Source: Drosophila miranda (Eukaryota; Arthropoda; Insecta; Diptera; Drosophilidae). From it: a DNA stretch of 64,000 nucleotides. Below, piece by piece: positions 18,734 to 30,432 of this stretch. A program made the position numbers and the translations under genes. The stretch covers positions 682,001 to 746,000 of the forward strand of contig NW_022881614.1 of assembly GCF_003369915.1 (NCBI RefSeq), in the 5' to 3' direction. Each line of letters opens with the position of its first letter. The first letter of the stretch is position 1. The notes beneath the pieces are model-generated. The model was not told where the DNA came from. It saw nothing but the letters and a program-made list of their open reading frames with translations, and did not search any database.

Positions 18734-20050
18734 ATGGACAACCCAAGGACGAGCGACGCACAGCCTCTAGAGGCAGAGGATGGCACGGAAGGGCATCCTA
18801 GGTGTGCGTCGCCGCCCAGCTCAAGGCAACCACGGTCCACGACCAGCCAACCACCAGCAAGCCACCACTCTCCGACCCCGCAAGCAGAACCGGGCAACAC
18901 CACGCAGCCTGGACCATCAACAGGAGCCGTACCACGACCACCCAGGCCACCTAGGCCATCCCGCCGTCGGGCCCGCCCCGAAGGCCCACCGTCGCCCCGC
19001 CGGGCGACAACCATGACCTGGGCATGGCTCAACGACGTCGTCCATCCGAACACGTCACGAAACAACCTGGCTGGGATCATCACAGTGGAGGCGATGCGGC
19101 CATCGGACTCAGACGAGGAGGTCCGAGCAGGCCGGGCCCAGCGGGAGCCACCAAGACGCCTACGCCGCCGCAAGCATCCAGGCCAAGGAACAGGCACCGC
19201 CGTCACCCCACGCGCGACTCGAAGACGCGTCGAGCCAGGACACGTCAACCTGGACCCCAACTCCGAGGGGCAGAGCAGCTCCCCAGTCGCGCCCAAACTG
19301 CGGCTGCGGTCCCCACCACCACCGCCCTATTACCTGTACCGCATGGGAGAACCGCTGACCCCACGGCCGAGCTACGACAGCAGCTCCGACGAAGGGTTCA
19401 CCAGCCCCACGATGGAGGCCGACAAGCACTGGGAGCCGACCTGCCAGGCAAGCACCGATGAAGAGTTCTTGCACGACCGACGCTTCAGAAAAGCGGGTGG
19501 CCGCCCATGGGTCAAGCACTCCGTCCGGGAGCTAAACCGCCAACTGGAGGCCGAGCGGGCCACGTCGGGCCCATACTCGGACGTGAGCGAGGACGAAGAT
19601 GGGCCGGCCAACTGCCAGAAGAACACTCCAGCCAACATCGCGGTTGACGTGGCACCTTGGACCACCTGGAAGGACGCCGACAGGACCCTGCAACTGCTGC
19701 TCGCCCATCCACGGCCCATCACCCCACCCGGGCCCGAGAGGGAGATCATCCCCGCGTCGGACAACGACACAACAAGCGACGACGAGGTACAGCTCCTAGG
19801 AGAGGACGACACCACTCCGCTACGGATCCGCGACGGCAGTCTGGGCGATGCGCTGCCCCGACGGCTCCGGAACCTCGGCCTTCAGGATAAACACGAGCCA
19901 CCCAGACACGTAACCGGCAATGAGCTGCCCCAACTGCTCCAGGAACTCGGCCTGGGGGACGGACCCGTGTCCCCGATACCCAGGGATGACGGAGACGAGG
20001 AGGTAGTCTGGATCCTCTTCTTATCTGGTATCTCTTCTTATACTCTGTAA
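18734..20050 (+). CDS. Third ORF of the GC-rich retroelement, function unknown (438 aa)
   Basis: The ATG at 18,734 lies ~220 bases after the pol stop, with a CACAGGGCACAGGGCACA-type repeat between. The first ~190 residues are rich in Pro, Ser, Arg and Thr and look disordered. The middle contains short acidic/serine blocks (YDSSSDEGFTS, YSDVSEDEDGP) and basic clusters. The C-terminal ~150 residues look more ordered (WTTWKDADRTLQLLLAHP, LGDALPRRLRNLGL, ELPQLLQELGLGDG). It has no signal peptide, membrane segment or envelope features that I can see, so it is not an obvious env. The frame is uninterrupted over 1.3 kb although gag and pol are broken, but high GC favours long chance ORFs. I do not recognise the family. 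Confidence 0.45.
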   Translation: MDNPRTSDAQPLEAEDGTEGHPRCASPPSSRQPRSTTSQPPASHHSPTPQAEPGNTTQPGPSTGAVPRPPRPPRPSRRRARPEGPPSPRRATTMTWAWLNDVVHPNTSRNNLAGIITVEAMRPSDSDEEVRAGRAQREPPRRLRRRKHPGQGTGTAVTPRATRRRVEPGHVNLDPNSEGQSSSPVAPKLRLRSPPPPPYYLYRMGEPLTPRPSYDSSSDEGFTSPTMEADKHWEPTCQASTDEEFLHDRRFRKAGGRPWVKHSVRELNRQLEAERATSGPYSDVSEDEDGPANCQKNTPANIAVDVAPWTTWKDADRTLQLLLAHPRPITPPGPEREIIPASDNDTTSDDEVQLLGEDDTTPLRIRDGSLGDALPRRLRNLGLQDKHEPPRHVTGNELPQLLQELGLGDGPVSPIPRDDGDEEVVWILFLSGISSYTL

Positions 20051-20194
20051 CGCACCTGCTTCTTGGTTCGCTTGAGTTTGCTGGGCTCGCTCAGCGGTCG
20101 GCCGGCTAATAATGAAATTAGATAACAAGCCGTCGGGGCGGTCCCTTCAGGGGATGGTGTCGTGGTCAGTGTTGTGGAGGCTTATGCCTTCACA

Positions 20195-20406
20195 CGTTGC
20201 TCTAGCTCTTATAGTCTTTGAGCACTAGGCGCTGAAGGGGACGGACAGACGGACAGACAGCCATGGCTCAATCGACTCGGCTATTGATGCTGATCAAGAA
20301 TATATATACTTTATGGGGTCGGAAACGATTCCTTCTGGACGTTACACACATCCACTTTTACCACAAATCTAATATACCCCAATACTCATTTTGAGTATCG
20401 GGTATA
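20195..20406 (-). mobile_element. DINE-1/mini-me-like element, fragment
   Basis: Sequence from GTTGCTCTAGCTC through the GGAC repeats and AATATATATAC to the terminal GAGTATCGGGTATA at ~20,406. The far end is missing. Same orientation as the 12,056 piece. Confidence 0.82.
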
Positions 20407-20737
20407 ACAAAAGAGAAAAGTCAAGGCATTCTGCTACGATTACGTACAATATCTACTATCAGTAAGCGAAATCTGGAGGGAAACTTTGGCAACAAACACT
20501 TTAGATATGACAATCAGATAATCTGTCAAAAGTTCCGCTCTATATCTTCCATAAATAAATGGAAAATATACGATTCTTATATGGTTTCGATTACTTCCAT
20601 CGATTTTCTGTCGCTCATGAGCAAAAGGCACTTCGATTGAGTTTTGTGCAAACGTTTGATTGTGTATTTCTGGTTTATCACAGTACTAAGCACTCATGCG
20701 GATCTACTTAAGATTATCTCCTTCTCCTGCTCTTGCA

Positions 20738-22357
20738 TCACTGCTCCGGCTTGCAGACAAAGACCCCCTGCATCTCGACGTCGGCGGGGGCTCGACGCTT
20801 CCCGGAACGGTACTGCTCTTCGATTTCGAGCAGGGTGCGCCGCCGTGTCTCGGGCAGAGCCCAGTAGATGAAGATCATGGCCAGAAGGGACATGAAGCCG
20901 AAGAATACGAAGCACTTACTCATGCCGATGGCCTCCTTAAGATCTGGGAAGGTCTTGAGGCACAGGAAGGAGATGAACATGCCGACGGCCACGGTGAGTC
21001 CCGAGGCCGGGCCGCGCACCTTCTGCGGAAAGAGCTCCGAGATCATGAAGAAGGGGAGTGTGTGGAGACCGAGGGTGCTCAGGATGATGAAGCCCACGAT
21101 GGCGACCACGGGTAGATAGGGGACGTCGCGGAGCAGATCGCTCCAGCTGTGGCCGGCCAGCAGGAACATGCAAGCGCACATGCCCAGGGTGGAGATGATG
21201 CCGGCCCGTCGTCGGCCCCACGCCTCCAGGACGTAGCCCATGGGGCAGGTGGTGACCAGGCGGGCCAGCCCGATGAGCAGAGCGCACATGAAGGGGTCGA
21301 TGGAGATGCCCACCTCCAGGGAGATCTGCACGGCGTAGACGATGACCACGAAGATGCCCGTCAGCTGCTGGAAGGCGAACAGGGACATCAGGATGAGTAG
21401 CGGCTTGTGCACTTCCGGCAGCCGCAAGCTCCGCAAAAACGAGGGCTTCTCCTTGGCGTCCCACAGCTGCAGCGACTTCTGTAGCACCTGGAACTCCTCC
21501 AGCACCTGGAGGATATGCGCTGCGAAGAGAGAGAGATCAGAGAATGGTGTACACAGTTGAAGAATGCTACTCACGGGACTTTTCCAGACCGCGGAAGTAG
21601 TTGAGGGACTTCTTGGCCTCGGCCAGCCTCTTCTTGGCCAGCAGCCAGCAGTGGCTCTCGGGTAGGGGCAGGACGCAGAGCAGGGCCACCAGCTGGTAGC
21701 CGCAGCAGATGAGCGCGATTAACCGAAAGTCGTCGCTGATGAAGAAGCCGATGCCGTAGAGGATCGTTATGCCCCCGGCCACCGAGATGGATGTACCCAG
21801 AATGAGGCTGCCCCGCGTCCGAGGCACGCTGATCTCCGCTGCGTACACCCCAGGTGGGGCGCTGGCCAGGCCCATGCCAATGCCTGGAAATCACACGGAT
21901 GCTTACCCAAGATGAAGCGGGAGACGATGAGCTGCCAGAAGAAGGAGTGGGAGTCTGTTTGGCTGGCGGTGGCGAGCAGGATCCAGGCAGCGATGTTAAG
22001 GATGTTCAGCACGACCAGCGTCCGCTTGCGACCGATCCTGTCAAGCAGCACCCCAGACAGCAGGCCGCCGAGTGGTGCGGCCAGGGCGTTCACTGAGGCG
22101 AACCAGGACGCCTGCGTCCCATTCAAGTGCACCGGTTCCGTCTCGTCCTTTAGCTGGTCCAGCGTGACCGTGGGAATGGCCAGGGTCACGCCAGTGGACA
22201 GCACGCCCACATTGGCCAGGATCACGGCAATCGCCTGCCGGCGCACGGCTCGCGGCTGCTCGCCCAGTGGCTTCGTCTGCAGCGGCCGGTCCATGCCCGA
22301 GATGATCTGGGGCTTGAGGTGGCCATTAGTGTGTAGCCACTCCTCTGTCAGACCCAT
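20738..22357 (-). CDS. Facilitated sugar transporter, SLC2/Tret1-like (513 aa if spliced)
   Basis: Three exons, 22,357-21,907, 21,883-21,575 and 21,519-20,738, sum to 514 codons including the stop. The product is a 12-helix major-facilitator sugar transporter of the plasma membrane, resembling insect trehalose/glucose facilitators. Family motifs are present: DRIGRKR after helix 2, PESHCWLL before the central loop, GRRR in the second half, and PETRRRTLLEIEE near the end. The second intron (21,574-21,520) is normal. The first is only 23 nt (21,906-21,884) yet has GTAAGC and TTTCCAG at its ends, far below the usual fly minimum. If it is not removed, the frame shifts and the protein ends after about 180 residues. 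D. melanogaster CG8249 may be the orthologue; this is from memory. Confidence 0.85.
21884..21906 (-). other. 23-nt vestigial intron in the sugar transporter
   Basis: Removing exactly these bases joins FILG to IGMGLASAPPG in frame, as in the transporter family. Both splice signals remain but the interior is almost gone, so a deletion inside the intron is the simplest reading. Confidence 0.8.
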
Positions 22358-24528
22358 GGCCCAGTCACGTGCCTGTCCAGAAACCTCCTGTTATCTCTTC
22401 TGCGGCCTGTGAGTGGATTGAATGATGTAAAGCCAATTGGCGGTACTCTCACGGAGAGCGTACATACGTATAGTACGTACGTACTACAGTGCATACCCTT
22501 CTCAGAAGCCTTAAGTCAAGTAATCTATCAACTCAAAAAACGAAAGCATATCCGGCCCAATAAAGTAATATTTTCTGTATCTAACTGCCACTGTGGCCCC
22601 GTTCTCAATTAGTCTGTCAATCTTTGAGATGTCTCCATCATTTAGATGCAGTACATCATTCGGATATCAAAAGACCTTTATGGATAGGATTCCCCAAAAA
22701 ATTCAGACGCGAAACGGAAGAACTCTACCAACGCGATTGGATAATTTCTGTTCATGTTTGCGCTATGGAAAGGGAAGATCTTCCAAAACGGGTCTTGGAT
22801 AATCGGGCTAAATTATTTAGAATATCAGGCCATCACAAATTGGTCGTGCGACTGTGGTTAGAACGGGATATTCTGTGAATTGTTGTTTACTTCATAGAGT
22901 TATTGTTTTCGTTGCCATACGGTGATAAGGGACTAGGGCGATTGTGCCCAAACTCTGGCCAGTGTCCACGGGAAACAGTTGATCCGCGATTCGTAGACCT
23001 TTCCAGAGGTTATTCAAAGTTTGTTTGTGGATCGCAAGTGTTTGTGTATTACTTTGATCAATCGACGCCAATTAACGGCTATGCATCCACACAAATCAAT
23101 TGAGCAATACTCACTCGGGAAGCCTCTGTTTGAAGATGGACGGTTTTCCACCACCACGAGGGCTCGCTGAGCAACCCGTCGACGGCGAAACGCTGGAGCC
23201 AACTGAACGCCGCTTGCCACGTTGGATGCGCCTCGGCTCGAAACCCGACTCCTCCGCTCAACTACACGGATTTCTACCGAGCGAGCGCTACGCTTCGCAA
23301 CAAATTCTCTCCTTCCCAACAGACTCTCTCATGTCCGGACGGGCAGAAGCGATAAAGCGTATGCCCCGTTGAGGAAACTTAGAGGAAACGTCACCGCCCG
23401 CCCCAGCCGGCCAATAGATTGCTGTTTGTATGACTTTTGTGTGTCATGATCGTTTTGATCGCTGCTGATAATGGGGGATCGCTGCGGATCGATTTGGGGC
23501 TGGCTTCTTTAATGAATAAAGGGGTTTAGAACACCTCTCGCTCCCGCCTCGCCCTACGCCAGTGCGCAATATCGGCTTATCGGATCGGTTGGCATAACCT
23601 TTACACGCAAAATGCAAATTAAACGTAAATAAATACTTAATGAGCCCCTTTTTAATGTCTGGGTTACCATATGATGCCACAAGTAGTATAGAATTGTTGT
23701 ATCTTGTGGCATTGGCTTATCAGCTTTGAATTTAATCAGCCATACGCTCATCGTTGTTGTTTTTGTGGGGCATCAGACGAGTGGAAGTGCACTCCCAAGA
23801 GCCCGCGGTGACAAACAGTGATTTATCTATCGAATAATGAATATATTTCGCCTTCGCTGCTGCAATATTTGCCCAGCAATGTATTAAGCGAAGAGACAAA
23901 GGCTGGCTCTAAATTGCGTGCTGTCAATTGGCCTTTAGAAGTCTTTAGGGTCTGGCCCCGATTAGATAGCGATTCATTTACGAGGTGCTAAATCCCATAA
24001 ACAAAAAACCGTTAGGCTCGCGGGTATGTGCGTGTCGCAGTACTCAACAAGTGTCAGGCAATGCTTGATACATTTTGTATCCCTGATATCGATACATGTA
24101 CGATATTTGGCAGGGAACTGGTGCTGTAAAAGTCAGCAAAAAACAGGATGTTGGAATGTTTTTAAATCTCATTATGACATTATTTCACAAAAGGAATCTA
24201 TATCCGCGGGAGAATGTTGCTGTGTACCTAATATTGTTTATATTTTCGGTTTTGCGGGCTTATTCAGGACAGTCTATCGAAAAGAAATATCGATATTCAT
24301 AAATAAAAAAATATGTTGTCAACGGGGTATGGCTTACAGTATATATATTGGTATATTTCATCCATTTTGTAGTATAGAATGGCATGCTTGATCAATTCTT
24401 TGGTATATTTCGGTGTATTACAAAAATACAAAACTAAATTTTTCACAAACAAATGTAGCTAATATGTAGAAACTGTGTAGTTAGCATGCAAAGAAATTAA
24501 TTAAGTTGCTTAAACTTATTTTACAATA
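22358..24528. other. Intergenic, no supported gene
   Basis: Mostly AT-rich sequence upstream of the transporter. An open frame at 22,585-22,878 has no good start codon. A purine/pyrimidine alternating stretch (TACGTATAGTACGTACGTAC) lies near 22,466. I see no tRNA, conserved domain or clear TE here. Confidence 0.5.
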
Positions 24529-25650
24529 TGTTATGATCCGCCTCTTTGCCACCCTGGCCTACCGTTCCCAGCTAGCTCACGGGGAAGTCAGGGGTGTTTC
24601 CGACCCGATAAGCCAGGGGACGGATTGAACAAAACAAAAACAAAAAAAAACATACAAAAAAACGAATCTAATTTATAGGACAGACTTGTCCTCTTTGGCA
24701 CTTTCGTCAGCGGGAATAGTGGGTTTCGTTATCCCTAGCAGGGTCCCACCCTTCCATGAGCGCCACCTTTTGAATTTGCGCGCTCCCTTTTCATATTCAG
24801 GGTCCCGCTCTTCTTCTCGCTCTCGTCCCACCCAACTACCGTTTTCTATTCACTCATGACTACGTTTCACTTTCATATAATATTCATGTTATATTTTCTT
24901 ATTTATCTATTTTTTTTAACAATATTAATTAATAACCTAGATTCTGCCGACGAATACAAATACTAATACAAAAAAATACTAACAGAAAAATTAACCCTAT
25001 CTCGCCCGAGTTGGCAGCCCCATTTAAAGTACTTGCTTCCTTAATCTCACGGATGTTTATGTTTGATCGTGGTTTGTTTTTTCTCGTGTTTACTGTAGTA
25101 ATTTTATTTAACTGTGGGTCGGACGGGTGTTTGTATGTATGTGTGTTAGGGGGGGTGTGTGTATTTCTGCTTTGAAATCCGGATTCTTTTCCCGTGGGGG
25201 GGGGGGGGGGACACAAACGTGTCTCCAGTCGGTGCTCCGCTGGATTCCTTGGTGCCGGTGCTCCGCTGACGGTTCCTTGGTGCCGGTGCTCCGCTGACGG
25301 TTCCTTGGTGCCGTTGCTCAGCTGACGGTTCTCGCACCAGGTTTCCGGCCTGGCCAGGTCCGGGCTGCTGCTGACGATGTCCGTCGCTTCCGCTGATGTT
25401 GATGCCTGCCGCTGATGTCTTGGGTGGATCGTCGTCTCCACGATCACCAATTTTGTTTCCTATTTTTCTTTCAGGGCACGTGCGGCCTCCACTATTCTCC
25501 ACCGTAAACTTCCCTTTTTTTCTTCCTCGCCCCGTTTCCTTTTCTCCCACGCAACTCTGCCACTGCATCCCAGGATCCACTATAGATGCCGCTGTCTCTT
25601 TCTTCTCCAGCCCTGATACCTATCGGCTCTCTCCAAAACCGCCCATAACA
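24529..25650 (-). mobile_element. Probable solo LTR (1,122 bp) of an LTR retrotransposon
   Basis: It begins TGTTATG and ends CATAACA and is flanked on both sides by AATA (24,525-24,528 and 25,651-25,654), a 4 bp target duplication. It encloses a 16-base G run (~25,195-25,210) and ~28 bp repeats (TTCCTTGGTGCCGGTGCTCCGCTGACGG) at ~25,235-25,335. The strand is uncertain. A short internally deleted element is the alternative, because a primer-site-like TTGGTGATCGTGGAGACG occurs on the minus strand near 25,450. Confidence 0.5.
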
Positions 25651-26110
25651 AATAAAATCCAATAAAAAGAACGTTGATTTATCAATCGAATGAAATTATT
25701 AGTTCAGAGCTGAGGATCCTAGCTAAATGGTAATATTCAACCGAATATAATATAATGGAACACAAATAATTCGTCAGTATATTTACGGTATATTATGAAT
25801 TTTGTGACATAGTTTTGGTATATTTCTTAGGGTCAGACGGTATATTTCATCGGAATATCCGAATTGGCCTGTGTGACAGGAAAAATAGTATAAAAGGAAC
25901 ACAAATAGAATCCTGCTCCAAGCACAACATTAGCGTCAGGCACGCGTAAAACACGGAAGAAAATCGAGACGAGACTCAAACGCAAAAGGCAGCGGGTGTC
26001 TTGGAACGTGAAAAGAGGGGTTAAAGCAGCCAAAGTGTCCTGCTCCAAAAGTAAACACCGGTGACAGTGCCACCTCTGCAGGTGGAGCAGCATCCAGCGA
26101 ATCCTCCACT

Positions 26111-26690
26111 CTATGAGTGGTTAAGTGTGTCGTCTCCGAGTCTACTGTTGCCCCAGGCTCCAGCAGCAGCGGGGTCGGATGAGGGATGAGCGGCCTTGAC
26201 AGTAGCAGCAGCGGAAGCAACAGAGGCAGCATCAACATAATTTAAACCTCAAAGAAAAGTGAAAAACAGAAAGAGAATCGGGAAACGAGAAAACGCTTCG
26301 ATAAATCGGTTCCTTCGGGTCGCCCAGGAGAGCGTGGAGCGTGAAGAACGGTGCACAGAGAGCGAGTGCTGTGTATGTGTATCCGTGTCGGTGTCTCAGT
26401 GTGTGTGTGCGTGTGGCAGCATCCTGGAAAAGCAGGAGAGCGGAAAAGCAGAGGAAAGCAAAAGCAACATAATCAACCAGAAATATAAAAACAGAGTTTT
26501 CCCCTAGACCCAACTCCTCATCCAATCCGGCAACCCCCGCCACCCAGTCCCCCAGCGTGCTGTCAACAATTTCCCAATTGTCGTCGTGCAAACCCTCGTC
26601 CTCGTCGCTATTGCTGTCGGAGCAGTCACCATCAGAACAATCATGGAATGCCGCTGAAGCCGACCCCAGGAGAACCACAGCAGAGAAGAG
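26111..26690 (-). CDS. Possible two-exon small secreted protein, start lost
   Basis: On the minus strand the frame through 26,678 reads RLLFSAVVLLGSASA then AFHDCSDGDC, which looks like a signal peptide and an acidic mature region. A second block ending in TAG at 26,111 (GAWGNSRLGDDTLNHS) could be a second exon after a pyrimidine-rich TTTCTTTGAG. No ATG precedes the first block: a TGA lies where a start would be expected. It may be a decayed gene, or simply the 5' region of tungus on the other strand. I recognise no family. Confidence 0.2.
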
Positions 26691-27026
26691 CAGCCTTCAC
26701 TTCCTGCTCCTCCTGCTTCTGCAGTTCCTCAATGCCAGACGGCTTCGTCACCCACCAGCAGAAGCTATAGATATTGCTATAGATACAGCTAAAGATACAC
26801 AGATACACACGCAACGGCCATGTCCAGGTGCATGTCTATGTCCACGCAGTGATTATCCCTCGATGTGACCTATAAAGCCGCCCGAAATTCCCAGTGACAA
26901 TTAAGTAGAATCAACAGATCCAGAATTAGTCTCGATCCAGATCCGGAAACCAGAACTCGGATTACCCCACAAACGGCAGTCTAGTTCCAACTCCAGTCCT
27001 ACTAGCAGAAACAGAAGCGCATCAAG

Positions 27027-30000
27027 ATGACCACAGACTTTCTGTTCCCCAAAATAGCGGATTGCTCCTATGTTTCCTGTTACTGGTGAGTAGCCAAAGT
27101 CATAGTCATACTCCTGGCCCTGGTCGTGGTCCTGCCCCACAATGCGTACAGGCTGGCAGGTAGCCTGGGCTGACTCGGGGATACCAAAACTTTTTCATTA
27201 GGCAAAATCATGCACCACGAAATACGAGGCAGAATATTAATACAGTGTTAGCGTTTTTTTATGAACAGAATATGTATGAGAGAATGATGGTGATTTTGAA
27301 TGATTATCTGAGATTTCTTCTTCTGTGAAGGATTATATCTATTTTGGCCAGTCCTAGCTTTTGGAGAATTGCTTCCTTTAATTATGTATATTTTATTTTT
27401 GTGCGCTATCTCTTTTGGCAACGACATTCGCCGTGGTTTGCAAGGGTCGGGGGCGCCTGTTGTTCTTTCCGCTTTCTCCCCTGTCACTCTCTCTCTCTTC
27501 CTCTTTATCTCTCCATGCTTTTGTGTGTTTATTCCGTATATCTCTATAAGCCGAATTCTGTGGGTCTTCTTCAAAGGCTGTTCTTTCACACTGCCGCTCC
27601 TTCTATCTCATATACCTTGACTCCTCGCTCGTCTATGCGCCTCGCATCTCATTCAAATTCGTTATTTTTTCTCCTGCTTCTTCATTTTCATCCATCTCTG
27701 CTCTTCCCTTCCCCTTGCTTTGTTTTTGGATTTTCTCTTCCCGTCGTCGAAGTCGTGATGCGGCGCCGTGCCGTGCCGCGCTGCGCAGCTCCAGAAATTA
27801 GGTCAAACGGTCATGTCTGCCTAATAAGAAAAGCGTGCCACAGTGTGTGTTGGAGCCCCTATGTGGGGCAGGGGGGTGGGGGTGGCGCGGTTTGAACCTT
27901 TCGGTTCGTTTTTATTGCCACACGCGAGAGGCGCGTTTCGAATATAAAACAAACGACCAGCGGCACCAGCAAAAACAGCAACAAAAACCAAAGCGAAAAT
28001 TAAACATATCCTCATGTATGAACACACACATACATATAGCATGCATGTATTCAAGCTGTGTGTGTTGGTGCAATATTTAAAATGCTAATTGCAAAAATGG
28101 CGGCACAGACGATGGCGATGACGAGGACATGGTTGTGGTTGGCTGAGGCGGAGGGGAAGGGAAGGGTTAGTAGGGACAAAGTTATGGAAACTTGGCAGGC
28201 AGGCGCCCCCCCAAGGAATAGACTCCTCGGGCAGCAGCGGGAGTGTTAAGAATTATATGAGTTTTATGTGCGTCTCCGACCACACGCACGTCATATGACA
28301 TACACGTACCCACACAGACACCATATACATACATACATATGTATGTACATTTGTAAGGATGAAATGTCGTAGCGTTCTCTGACCTCATCATCCCCCCATC
28401 CTCAAAGGACCCCCTTTGTTGCAATCCCCTTCAGGACATGCTCATTGATTAATTCACATTCGCAAAATGCTCGCACTCACATTTGCACTCAGATTCATCG
28501 TCAACGTCATCGCCATTCCCATCTCTCCATCACCTCTTTCCAGTGGGGGAAGAGAATCTTGGAATGAATACGCGCACTCTCTCTCACTGTCTCTCTCACA
28601 CTCTCGCTTTCACACATGCATACACACTGAGGCGCCATCTGTTTGTGGAAATGTGCACCCCACCGTGTGGTCTGTTCGTTTGGAGAGGGGGCAGCAGAGC
28701 GAAATGTTGGGTAACTGCATCCTGGCTTTGGCACTCAGCCATTAGCATCGGCAACGGGATGTGCCATTCGGTTATCTGTCGAACTGGGCTGGCGTCGGAG
28801 GAACTCACGTTCTCCGAATTCCCTCCCCCCAATCAGTGTCTGGAAGGGCATTAATAACGCCAGCTCACGATATCGCCACAAGCCACTTCCAGTCGTGACT
28901 TTTGACCGTGCCACTTGAGTGGGTTCCACTTACCAACCTTGTGCCTCTCCTGATCCGTTCCTTTTCCACCTCCCTACACCCTTTTTTGGCTTTAACTATT
29001 GATATGGCGAATTTTTGTTCCAAGTTCTTTGAGTGTGTTCGTGAATGTTTCTGTTGTACACTGCAAACTGTACTCTACTATAACTTTTTTTACCATAACT
29101 TATTCATTCTATCTATCCACTGGAAAAGATATTGTAATTGGATGCGATAATAGGATAGAAAAATTGGTTCATCTTTGCACGATATAGGCATCATATAGCG
29201 CCTTACAGTGTACATATTCGCAAGAGTATTCTAGGCTTCGAATATCCCTAGAATAGTGCTGCCGTTGGTTGTCCTGGTGGAGGTCTGTAGCCCCAGTTTA
29301 ATACCTCCTTCGCATGCACTTGACGCCGCCCACTTGTTTGTGGATCGCGTGGGCTGTTCTCATTCCCATCCTCGTCCTCAGTCATGCCATGCCAGGACAA
29401 ACATGCGAGCAACAATGTGTGGCAGCAAAATTGATTGGAATTTATTTGAAAGAGCCATAAACAGTAAAATGGCAGTCAAGGAGCACACGGGGACTTGGGG
29501 CCAGAGGCAGCCGCGTGCTAAGCAAAATCGATTATTTTAATTCGAAAGCCAAGAGGCGGCCTGTTGCTGATAAGCCACACTGGTGCGGGCACCGTTGGCA
29601 TTTCGTGCAAAGATTTGGGGCTCAGAATGTGCATTATGTTAGTAGTCGATTGGTGAATAACCCAATTGTGACTTGTTACTTGCAGCGAGGAGAACGTGTG
29701 GAAACTCTGCGAGCAGGTGAAGCGGACGCGGCCCGAGGAGCTGGGCACATGCTATGCTGTGTTCGTGTCCAACGAGGGGCGAACGGTGCCGCTGTGGCGC
29801 CAGAAGGCCGGACGTGGCGACGATCAAGTTGTGATATGGGTGAGTGTTCTTATCGATTAAATCTAGCCATATAGAAACTATTTCATATTATTTTCTTCAC
29901 AGGACTACCATGTATTCTTCATGCACAATCCCTCGCCGAACCGCTGCCTGGTGTTCGACCTGGACACCACGCTGCCCTTCCCCACATACTTCCACAAGTA

Positions 30001-30432
30001 CGTGACGGAGACATTTCGCTCCGACCTGGCACTGCGACCAGAGCATCACAGGTGAGCGCAGTCCCTCCCTCCATGGAGCCCCATGATTTTCTAACACATT
30101 TCATACATATTTTCAGATTCTTCAGAGTCATACCCGCAGACACATATCTCATTGAGTTCTCCTCAGACCGGCGGCACATGCGACGGCCGGATGGCAGCTG
30201 GATCAAGCCGCCGCCCTCATATCCACCCATTCTATCAAACAGTGAGATGCTATACTAGAATCGGTGTACAACCAATGACACCCACTGTCTCTCTTCCACA
30301 GCCAATATGCACTGTCTGGGCGACTTCATCTGCATGAGTGCCGGAAAGGGCCCCGGCGCCGTATACAGCCTCTCGGAATTCGTGCACAACTTCTACAAGT
30401 CGCCCAATATGGTTGCGCAGCACAACAAGTAA
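27027..30432 (+). CDS. tun: tungus: protein N-terminal glutamine amidohydrolase (205 aa)
   Basis: Exons 27,027-27,085, 29,686-29,839, 29,903-30,051, 30,117-30,241 and 30,302-30,432 join in frame to 206 codons with the stop, the usual length of NTAQ1 enzymes. The enzyme deamidates N-terminal Gln to Glu, which feeds proteins into the Arg/N-degron pathway in the cytosol. The catalytic triad known for the family is visible: Cys in VSCYCEENVW (across the exon 1-2 junction), His in WDYHVFF and Asp in VFDLDTTLPFP. RHMRRPDGSW and PPPSYPPI are further family blocks. All splice sites are GT-AG and no frame lesion is seen. The first intron is 2.6 kb. The 3' flank is part of the tandem duplication beginning at 30,968. 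The D. melanogaster orthologue is CG8253. Confidence 0.93.
27086..29685 (+). other. First intron of tungus, 2.6 kb
   Basis: Starts GTGAGTAG and ends CTTGTTACTTGCAG. It contains AT- and CT-rich simple sequence and a CATACATACATATGTATGTA stretch near 28,330. I see no TE or nested gene with support. Confidence 0.7.

Larger units (their letters stand above)
12167..20194 (+). mobile_element. GC-rich retroelement without visible LTRs or RT
   Basis: In order it contains a repetitive GC-rich leader, a retrotransposon-type gag with frameshifts, degenerate zinc knuckles, a retropepsin, a 31-codon tandem repeat, an integrase C-terminal segment and a third ORF. RT, RNase H and the integrase core are absent. 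I found no LTR pair. The right boundary is set only by where DINE sequence resumes (~20,195). Its base composition and codon use differ sharply from the AT-rich flanks. It is probably a truncated Ty3-like element of a family I do not recognise. Confidence 0.7.

Noticed and set aside
22585..22878. Open frame with protein-like composition (KKFRRETEELYQRDW, HHKLVVRLWLERDIL)
   Set aside because: No in-frame ATG before the middle of the frame, no recognised family and no splice context; too weak to call, though a relic exon is possible.
24026..24391. 121-codon ORF on the + strand
   Set aside because: AT-rich intergenic sequence, no recognisable motif, no supporting splice sites or start context.
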